Shown piece by piece: positions 55,273 through 64,000 of a stretch of DNA of 64,000 nt (position 1 is the first letter of the stretch; each line of letters starts with the position of its first letter). This stretch comes from Usnea hakonensis (Eukaryota; Ascomycota; Lecanoromycetes; Lecanorales; Parmeliaceae). Made by a program: the position numbers and the translations under genes. Under the pieces are notes generated by a model, which ran no database searches, had not been told where the DNA came from, and was given only the letters and a program-made list of their open reading frames with translations. The stretch lies in contig BLJB01000269.1 of the NCBI GenBank assembly GCA_013423325.1, positions 1 through 64,000 of the forward strand, read 5' to 3'.

Positions 55273-55784
55273 TCACATCTTCCCAGGTCCCCGCGACATA
55301 TCCGTGACATGAATATAATCCGGCGGCGCCGAAACATTCCACAAATTAACGCACTACATCAATCATTAGCCAGCATCTCTCACACCCCAACACAACCACA
55401 ACAACATCCCGTCGCCCCTCCACCCCCCCCAAGCCCATAACAAGTCCCATCATGCAACACATTCCCATTCGAATCCGGATTCGTCGTCTGCTGGAACCGC
55501 CCTTACTGCGCCGGCATCTCGGATCCCTTCGAGGCGCCATTGGTGCTCCAGTCCAGTTGCTCGGTCGAGGAGAGGTAGCGGCTGAGTTTGTAGGAGAGGG
55601 TGGTGGCGGGCGTGGCCCACATGGAGTTGTAGGTGAAACTGTGGTTGGCGGGGGCGACGGCGCAGGAGGGGTCTGTGTAGACGGTGATGTTGACGCCGGC
55701 GCCGATGATGGGGGCGGGGGGGGCTGGGTGGGCGGTGGTGAGGAGGAGGGTGAGGGTGAGGGTGAGGAGGTGGAGGGCGGTCAT
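55273..55784 (-). pseudogene. small secreted protein gene with an in-frame stop
   Basis: From the ATG at 55782-55784 the minus strand encodes a clear signal peptide (MTALHLLTLTLTLLLTTA), then NITVYTDPSCAVAPANHSFT and a Tyr/Ser-rich part. The frame reaches a TAA near 55506 (after EMPAQ). It then continues without shift as GRFQQTTNPDSNGNVLHDGT, CYGL, a probable intron ending GCTAATGATTGATGTAG, and CVNLWNVSAPPDYIHVTDM to TGA at 55273. Both sides look equally protein-like, so the TAA seems to be a single nonsense change, a sequencing error or a site of readthrough. No GT donor of workable length removes it. The family is unknown; the Cys pattern is of a small extracellular protein. Confidence 0.5.
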
Positions 55785-56395
55785 GGTGGGGTTGGTGATG
55801 GGTGGTGGGCCGGCCACTTTTTTTTGGGTATAAGGGTTGTGAGGAGCGGGGGTGGGGAAGGGAGATGTGGGTTTTGATGGAGTGTAAGATGAGGTGAATG
55901 AGGATGAGCTTGGCGCTATCAGGGAGACTAAAAGACTGTAGTAGGATAAAGGATGGGTACAAAGAGGTTTTTCCCTTCATCTGGGGTTTCCCTTGTCTTT
56001 ATTGGCGCTATTACAATATAGTAGTTCGAATTTAAGTACATTTTCGAGCGACACGAATAAAGCGGCTTTCATTGTTGGATTTGCTTCTTGTTCTGGAATT
56101 TTTTGGTGGCTCGGTTGGTCGTTCGTTTGGGGCGCTCGGTTCCTGAGTTCAGAGAAGGTCTGGTATCTTCTTGGGAGAGAGGAATGACACGGATGGCTGC
56201 GTTTTTGTTAAAAGGCTTGTTCAATGTGGAAGAGTGATTGTATGAATTGTCTAAAGCTTTCGTGTATGCAATCTGGCTGTCAGTCTCTAGTCGCCGACAA
56301 TCATCTAATGCGAAATGAGCACATCGCAATCTATCCATGCTAAATACTCGTCTTCCCCTATCCTCATATTACCTATCCTCCAGCACCCATCTCTC
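55785..56395. other. intergenic, no gene seen
   Basis: Promoter side of the secreted-protein gene and 3' flank of the large minus-strand gene. Nothing was recognised. Confidence 0.45.
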
Positions 56396-59300
56396 TCATT
56401 CAAACGCCCCCTCTTTGAGCGTGCGATTACTGACCAACTGTCCAATATGCGTTGGCAGGAAGTTCTGCCCTTTGCGACGAATGGCGACCCATGCCTTGAT
56501 GAATTTCAAAACTTGCTCTGCTTGGACAGAGGGTTTATTAGTGATCATGTCAGCAAGTAGCTCACGGTATTCTTCCATAGAGTTGAAATACAATTGGCCG
56601 GCATACAGATGGAGCTCTCGACGGAGCAAATGTGAGAGACTCTGCCATGCGACCACAGAGGGGTATGTCAAGCTTGGCGGGGCGACGTCCACAGCACGCA
56701 TGGATTTCGTCACGCGAGGTTCGTATGTATGTAGCTTGACTCCCGCAGATGTCGAGTGGATGTCGTCGAAAAGCTGGTTGACTTCATACTGTGACACTAG
56801 GAGCGAGTCGCCTGGCTCGACGCCCCGCTTGCTCGTGAGAACCCAGTTAACAGGACGAAGGTAGCTATCATGATGGCCAGACTGCGGGCGATGAATGGTC
56901 CGAGCAAAACCTGTGGTCATTCTTAGAAGATCAAACAGCTCGCCTGGGGCTGAAGCTTTTGCTGAAGTTCGATGAACGACGTTGAATGCTCTAGCAAAGT
57001 GTTGAAAATCACAAGTACGCACGAATTGTTGAAGATGACTATCCACATGACGTTGGAGGGCTTTCACGCGGGGAGGACGCTGTATCTGTGTCTCTTCCTC
57101 TAACTCATGTGCCACTTCTCTTTCATGTTCCTCGTGCATTAACGCACCTTCCGAAATAGATAAGTCCACGCTTCGCCACATAGCAAGAAGCTTTTGTACC
57201 GTCGGGTCGAGATCTGCTTGGCTAGTTTCTATCACATTTGGTGCGACACTGTCCTTGAATGATGCAGGAGCGTAGAGATCGGTGAGCCGTTGCTCCTCTT
57301 TCTCTCTCAATGCATATATGGATCCCTTGGTAGTATCTGTCTCCTTGGCTACTTGTTCGAGATCAGGGTACTCTTGGACGAAGACAGCCATTGTCTTCTG
57401 TCGCTGACAATAATCTAGGCCTTGCAACACTCGCATCGGCTGAGAGCGCTCGATGCCCAGACAGCTCTGCTCAAGACTCCAAGCGACGACGTCATAGCCG
57501 TTGATGTCGCTGCCTTCTTTTTTGGTGACTTCCATGATACTCTGGTGGACTTCGGGCGGCGCCACAAACATCAAGGAATGGCCTTGACCAAGCTTGCGAA
57601 GGCGCATGCACGCTATAAAGCTATTAGCCCGAGCATAAAATCCAAGAACATGAACGTGCCTTGGACGAGTTTGTCTTTTACCAGCCGTGGACCCAGAGTC
57701 ACGGCTGCGCGAGTGTCTATTGGTAGCTTTAGATCTGTGCCTCTGGTATGCACTTCATCGAGATAAACAAGGCATCGATCCATGCCAGCTTGAAAGGAGG
57801 ACGCAATAAGAGTCTCGAGCTTATCATCTCGGGTCAGTACCATAACATTATCATCTTTATCGAAGAAGATGCCTGCTTCCACGTCAGGGACTATGGTCAT
57901 CCATGTCCTGACAAGCTCTTCGTTAGACATGTCCAGTACCTGAGCACCAACATCGATCAACACACGCACAGAGGGAGCTTTGTTTGAGATACCCTTGAGT
58001 AGTGCTTCTGTAGAGACTTGGCGGCCTTTGGAGTCTCTAGCACAGAAATAGTGCAAGTTTTCCTCTCGTACCACATAATTCAACACCTTGCCACTGGTAT
58101 GGTGGAGATTTGGCAGATCTCGCTGCGTAATCGAGAGTGGAAGTAGGAAACGATTGTCGTTGGTCCCGCTGAAGCCGGTGGTCAAATGCGGCCCTCCAAC
58201 TTTCGCTGGCACGTCCCAGCCTGACGTTGATAGTTTCTCGTCAAACTCTTTGCCCTCTCTGGGGAAGACAACATTAGCCAAGAAGTAGTCAGCAATCTTC
58301 TTGCTGTGCTTCAAAGCCGGGAATATTTCGTTGCTGTATTGTTGCTCATCTTCTAGATTTACTGCGCTCCAATCCTTTAGATGGGATGATAGATCATTGC
58401 AGCGGCTGACCCACGCTCCATACTCTAATGACGGGTCGTCGGCTTTAGAAAGCAAATCGAAGCACTGTCTGATTTGGATCTTGGATAGGCCGTTGTAGTA
58501 ATACGAGAGGCAGGTGAGGGCTATCGCAACGTCAGGGTGCCCAAACTCAGCGCTCGGAGCTGGAACATCTTTCGCACGATAAGGAACGGCAGAGAGGCAA
58601 CGAGTGGGATGCAAGCCGTAGTTGACCGACCATCTCTTTCCCTGTAAGACAAACAACAGAATTTTGTAGGCGATCAGGCCTCGTATCAAGAGGAGATTCT
58701 GGAGAAATGATGCCCCGCCCTCATAGAAACCTTTGATCGTATCAGAGTCCGCTTTCAAGACCTCTACATTTTGGATGAAACGTGACACAGCGTCTTTCAC
58801 CGGTTTCGGACACTGCTCGAAGCTCAAAGCAGGGAGATGGCTTTCCAGAACGTCATCCGCGACCTTGGCCATAAGTCTCTGGCCGATCGACTCTGAAAAC
58901 AGTCTGATAGTAGGAAAACTTGAGGTGGTTCGATGATTCACCTCTATGTGTCCAGTGCCTGTCTTCTGAAGAATGATGGTGTGTTTCTCAATGAGGTCAA
59001 ACATAGCCTGAACCAGAAGCCAGCGGTCAGGTTGACCATCCATCAGTCGTTGAGTGCCCAGAGTGTAGATGAGCTGAAATTTGACATCAAGAATCTCATC
59101 GCTTTCATCTAAAAGGTCACGAGCATTCGCCTCCAGCCAGCTCTGCGCTTTGAGAAGCGGAGACGCAACTCCAAGATCTCCCGCTGTTAGTCGCTCGATT
59201 CCTATCAGTTGAAACGAGAGTATGTGCTCGGGTTGAGCAAGCAGAATGCCTCTGGAAGATTTGCAAGCGTTCTGCAGGTCCTGAATTTGTGTGATCACCT

Positions 59301-62300
59301 CGGTGGTGATTTCAACCTTTCTAGTGAATGGCATGTAGTAGATTCGACGGTCCAGTAAGCCACCCAAACGTAGCGCAAGGGTGTCATTCATTTGCTTGAC
59401 CAATGGTTTCAAAACAACGACCCTCGACAGTCGGCTGCCGTCGGCGATTGCGACGGCAACAAGAGGCACTATCACGGATGACTTGCCCTCTCCCTATGAC
59501 TGCATTAGTTTCATATGAATCGATGAGGATGTGTTTAACAGTACCATGTTCAGTTGAGCGAGAGAGTTTGAGGATGATGATGGCCTCAACATCTCAAGTG
59601 CGACTTGGGCTTGGTTTGGTCGAATGAGAAGATCGTTTTCTATCTCAATCAGAAGCCACTCGGGCCATCGCTTGCTACCCCATCCAATGCGACCAACGTT
59701 CTCCAGCTCAGCACACAGACTGGGGACATCCTTCCGTTCGCCAGCAAGTACTAGTCTTCGGCTACGCTGGAGGAACGTGATTGCCTCGCCTAGCGCCAGT
59801 AGGCAAAGGCTCCAACGCAGAGGAACTTTCAATCTTCGCAGGTTGGCTAAGGGTCCAACAATTGAACGAATCGTGAGTCGGGGCCAAAGACCCCCGGCCT
59901 CTAAGATCCTTGAAATTTGGTCATTAGGACTTAAATTCCCGCAGATTTCCTTGAGCATTCCCTCCATATATGTCTCACAATTCTTGCGGTTTAGTAAAAG
60001 ATCTTCGAGCGAGCAGGGCGACGACTTCGGAACTAGACGCTCTTTGAAATTGGAGTATGTATCGAGACTAGCTAGAAGTTCATCACTGTACTGTCTTCGA
60101 ATTGATGAAACTTCATGCTCCGCGCCCAAGGCTTCGACTATCTTACGCAGCCTTGGACTGGAGGCCGAAGCTTTTGAAACGCTTTCAATGGACATGACCT
60201 TGTGTTCTCCAGTGAATGTTGCTGGCGCCGTCATCATCAGCATAGGCAAAGTCGGCAGCAGGGGGGCAGCACCCAATTCCATGTAGACCTGCCACGACTG
60301 CCAGTCGTCAGCTTCGTAATTCGGTCTGGATGTCTTTTCGTAAACGCGATTCAGGATCAGTTGAGCACGATTTACATAGCTCTGAAGCTCTCCATTCCGC
60401 GTCCAATGAGCGAATAAAGAATTAATTTCTTGGCTTGCATTTTGAATCTTCAGCAGGTTAGCAGTCGCGGCTCTAGGGGTCTGGGGAATGCGGCAAGGCC
60501 ATTGATCAAGATAATATTTCAGGACCTTTTTGGTCTGTTCTTCCTGGGTGTCGCTGTATTTTTTCTGTTCCGCTCGAATGTCAGGCACGCTCAAACTACT
60601 GGACGACGGGCTAAAGGCTTTCATGTGCGGCTGAATAGCGGAGCGGACATCTGAAGGTAGAAAGGTAGCACCATAAGACAGTGTGAACGAAGAGTGAGCA
60701 GGAGGATCGATTGCGCGCAGCTCATGCGAGAAAGCGAATGCCAATAAGGTCACCAATCGAGTAAGATCAGTGATATCACTGCCGAATGCTACTATGGAGA
60801 AGAGGAACAGCAATTCATACGTGTCCTGTCGTTGGGAGCTGGATCGACAGAGTTCCAAAAGGCTTCCCCATGAGGTGGCATAAGAGATAGACAGCAATTC
60901 AGACATTGGTCTTGAAGATTGGAAGCGTTTACCAAATCCAAGGAATGTTCCCATACTCTTAAGGTCTTGCAGAAAGTTCCTGCTTACCTGGCATTTTGGG
61001 GGCCAGTCTCTGACAAGTGAGGCGATATCAAACGTCCTAGCCGATCGTTCTTCCAACGGAATGCTATCGCGAGATCGGTATAGGACATCCCAATTTGTAA
61101 TCGCTACACTGCCGCCAGTGCTAGAGCTGAGAAGTGATAGATTTCTGGCCTTTGCACGGGCCAAAAGATCCATGTCGCGATTGACATACAAAGAGGAAGA
61201 TGCGCGGCTGTCTGGATAGAAAAAGAGAAAACGATTCCCAGAAGCTAGTATCTGCTCGGCAAGGATTACAAAATCGTCATGTTGAGTTATCATAGAAAGT
61301 TGAGTATGCCATTCGACTTGCTGCATCACTCTGAGGTGCTTTGGATAAGGCTTGCGATTAGGCGTAAGCTGGGCAATCGACATCAAAAGCTGGTAGATTT
61401 CTTCGTCGGCTGGCTTTATCAAGCTCACGGATTGTTGTCGGAGATATGCTAATGCTTCTTCTGTTCCAGTATTGCCAGTAAAGGGATCAGGTAGCACAAA
61501 CGATGTTATAGCGTGAAGATACGCCATGTACAAGGAGCTCATGATATCTGCAGAGCCTTGAAGGCGGCGTAGGCTTCCATCGATTCGGTATTGAAAGAGC
61601 CGTACCTTGTTACTGCTCGAGCTTATCATCACACTGACGTGGTTTCTGGATTTAGTGACAGAAACTTCCCCCTGAGGGATTACCAGAAGACGGTCATGTT
61701 TCCTGGCGAGCTGACCGATTCCGCAAAGTATCAGCCGACTCTTAAGTCCGATCATAGTCCCAAGAGACTGGTCAGGATCGACGATACGACCAAGCTCATG
61801 ACACTGAAAGTGCCCTTGGGCGTTCAAGTGAAAGTAGAGATTGTATCTGGGAAGAGAAACATAAAGTCCGCCATCAGAACTAAGAAGGACATGGGTATTA
61901 TCCCAGGTCTCAAGTGCATTAAAGACGTCCATTGTTTTCCTGAAGGTCGCACTTCGTACATCAATCAGCGACATTTTCCCATGAAAGAGATGCGAGATAC
62001 TCTTCGCTTGGTATCGCAAGCGCCAATTATTACTATTGGTATTCCAATGCCCTAGACAATTATTACTATTGGTATTCCAATGCCCTAGAGGTCGAAATTC
62101 TATTTCAGAAGACAACAAGTCGAGCCAATGGACGTAACCATGGACGAATGTTGAGGGCACATCGCCCGCGAATATTGCATGGGGCACGTATTCCAACACT
62201 TGCGAACCTTGACGGAGCTTGATCACCACTCTCTCTCCACGTTTGGTAAAGTAAACCAGGTAGCCATGAATTTCTTGAGCTGTCATGTAGAGCATTCCTG

Positions 62301-64000
62301 GCATATCCGCGGCGAACACATTCAATATCCGGGACCCGAAGACTCTCTGATAAGCTCCGCTGCTAAGGTAGTCTCTTGGAAGTCGACCAAGTGGTCTTCC
62401 ATCCACCAAAAGCTCTCCGTCTAGAACGTTGTACTGCACGGTTTGGGAAGCGTAGCCAGAAGATTCTTTCGTCTGTGTTGTTAACCATCGCTCATTTGGA
62501 GCAGCAAGAACAGTCCAGCCATTGGGCACAGATTGAAAGCCTGGCCAGATCTTCAGTATCCCTTGATCAAGACCCAAATTGGTACCGCTCATAACAAGTT
62601 GAAGGGTGGCCTTATAAAGTGCATGCGTCAATCTGAGATCGTGCAAGTACATGCGACGTATATGTGACGGTAGTGACATGGCGTCGCCAGGGATGTTCTC
62701 TTGAACTATAACGCAGCCAATAACCCAAGTAGATAAATCACTCTCGCTATCTAAGACTTGTGAAACGTGATGACTGTCAACGTCGTAGGTCAATTTACAA
62801 AGCATGGCGGTCTCGAGCAGACGGTGTTGGAGGGTTTGCACCTCAGCCTCTTTAGTCGCATCCTGCAGAAGACTCAATATCGCTTCCATCCACTCTTGAA
62901 TGATTGCGCGGATACGATTCAAGGTACCCAGAGCCAGCGAGGTCACAGTACTATCTGGGGCAAGGGTGAGTGTTCGAAGAGTAAGCTTGACTAGAAGCAT
63001 CATAGTATAGTCGCTCTTCCAGTTTGCTTTCACAGTGTCCAGATTTGACTGGATCTTGGCTAAAAGCTCTTCGCAGAATAGCGGGCCGTCAAAGACGCGG
63101 TGCGAGATTCTGTAAGCATCCTCGCCGCTTGATCCTACCTGGAAAGCCGCGTGCAAAAAAAGGGTCGACACAGCTTCTGTATTAAAGGTCAAATTTGAGG
63201 CGGTCAACTCGCGCTGAATATTCAACCATTGGGTATGCTCGCCGTCTGCGCGCAACGACCCAAAGCTGATAAATTCATGGAGACTCAATCCAGGGGAGCA
63301 GATGTCCTGTTTGGCCAGAACCTCGTTCTGTGCATGATTTGTTGAGTCGACAGCGAATTGTAGATTGGAATAAGGTCCATCAGGAAGCGGCTGGATGCAC
63401 TTATATTGAAGGCTTGGCTCGTTGGTCTGCTCTTGAATCCAGACCTTTTGCACCCTGTCTTGCATTGCGTACTGTAACGCATTGTTGCCGTATACCTCAT
63501 CGTAGGGAACAGGGAAACGTCGGACGTAGTGGGTCTTTTCGAAAGACTTTACCTTTGATGCAAGTGTCATGCGTGAAGACTTCTGTTTGTAGTAGCTGCG
63601 AAGTCCAGAATATTCAGGCAAAGCGTCAGCATATTGCTGGGAGTCTTGCCATTGTGGCCTTCCAATGTCATGCACAAGCATCCATGTGATATTACGCCAA
63701 GCCACAAAACCTGCGGGGCAGTCCAGCTCAAACACGGCGGACCTGCAGGAATACTCGTCGGCAGGCAGCGGCCATTCATATTTCGAGATTCTCATATTGT
63801 TCGCCTCGGCTTTGAGGTTACATTTCTCGCAATACTCACTGTGATGAAGCCAACCAACAGAATCCGTAACGTACTTGCATTCAAGCCCCCTCGCCTCAGA
63901 AAGTAGCTGTTCGTATTCTCTCGAGGCATTTTCCCACTCCGTTTTCTTGGCTGCCTTCTTCGTTGAAGCTTCAGCTTCTATCTGCGCTCTCAGAGCCTTG
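56396..64000 (-). CDS. DUF3638/DUF3645 giant protein (ubiquitin-hydrolase-annotated family), 5' end outside window
   Basis: Minus-strand coding runs from the stop at 56396 to the right edge, with introns at 57613-57659 and 59494-59544; about 2500 aa are in view. The frame stays open upstream of the Met at 63795 to base 64000, so the N terminus is missing. The centre carries LNM-GEGKSSVIVPLVAVAI and VVVLKPLVKQM, the P-loop-like core of DUF3638. YRAKDVPAPSAEFGHPD and CLSYYYNGLS follow (DUF3645). The end of the DUF3638 unit, QACMRLRKLGQGHSLMFVAP, is rejoined across the 57613-57659 intron. This family is often annotated as a ubiquitinyl hydrolase, but I see no experimental basis in the sequence. 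An in-frame 33-bp duplication lies at 62024-62089. Confidence 0.85.
57613..57659 (-). other. 47-nt GC-AG intron
   Basis: On the minus strand the intron reads GCACGTTCATG...GGGCTAATAGCTTTATAG. Its donor is GC after CCAAG, with a CTAAT branch site and TAG acceptor. Only this excision rejoins LVKDKLVQ to ACMRLRKLGQG, the conserved family sequence. Confidence 0.7.
59494..59544 (-). other. 51-nt GT-AG intron carrying an in-frame TAG
   Basis: Minus-strand GTACTG...ACTAATGCAGTCATAG. Removing it joins LAQLNM to GEGKSSVIVP, the conserved P-loop-like motif, and removes the stop seen in raw translation. Confidence 0.8.
62024..62089. repeat. perfect 33-bp in-frame tandem duplication
   Basis: Two identical 33-bp copies (62024-62056 and 62057-62089) lie inside the giant gene and double an 11-residue LGHWNTNSNN-type peptide. 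Identity of the copies indicates a recent event. Confidence 0.9.

Noticed and set aside
59494..59496. In-frame TAG that seems to break the DUF3638 gene at its P-loop-like motif
   Set aside because: A 51-nt GT-AG intron with a good branch site removes it and restores LNMGEGKSS.

Overview
The window is nuclear DNA of a filamentous ascomycete (Pezizomycotina). The genes carry short introns of about 45-60 nt with GTRNGT donors, CTRAY branch sites and YAG acceptors. The protein families are typical of these fungi: fungal rhodopsin/PTH11-like membrane proteins, a NACHT-ankyrin NLR, a DHA2-type MFS transporter, an F-box protein and a DUF3638/DUF3645 giant. Repeats carry the TpA-rich, CpA/TpG-depleted signature of repeat-induced point mutation (RIP). 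Leotiomycetes is a guess; I cannot place the species.

Layout. 1-3020 is an extremely RIP-mutated AT-rich block with no readable gene. 3.4-10.7 kb holds two minus-strand rhodopsin-domain genes with a decayed cytochrome P450 between them. 11.4-16.3 kb is a four-exon NLR of about 1567 aa (DUF7708-like N terminus, NACHT, ankyrin repeats, ZZ-like zinc module). 16.8-22.0 kb holds two insertions of one LTR family: a 144-bp solo LTR with target duplication GTATT, and a 1.3-kb gag-only Ty1/copia-like element with target duplication CAGAG. Between them lie a small secreted-protein gene and a short RIP patch. The gag-only element sits in the immediate 3' flank of an eight-exon malate dehydrogenase-like gene (22.0-23.5 kb). 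24.4-27.5 kb is one long many-exon secreted/membrane glycoprotein gene. 29.3-38.2 kb holds an APH-family kinase, a 57-aa Cys/His-rich mini-protein, a short SET-domain protein and a GH30 glycosidase. 40.1-43.7 kb holds an MFS efflux pump and an F-box protein. 45.8-51.5 kb holds two more rhodopsin-domain genes on the plus strand. 51.8-64 kb holds a triplicated microsatellite-rich repeat, a Ulp1-like protease, a small secreted protein with an in-frame stop, and the DUF3638/DUF3645 gene, which runs off the right edge.

There is no single pathway or obvious biosynthetic cluster. The theme is an accessory, surface/defence-oriented region: four receptor-like seven-helix proteins in two pairs with different gene structures, an NLR, secreted proteins and transposon scars. 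Several apparently broken genes become intact once introns are modelled by hand (malate dehydrogenase-like gene, the 24-27 kb glycoprotein, the DUF3638 gene with one GC-AG intron). The P450 relic and the 55-kb secreted-protein gene keep real lesions. All exon models were made by eye, without transcripts or database searches.
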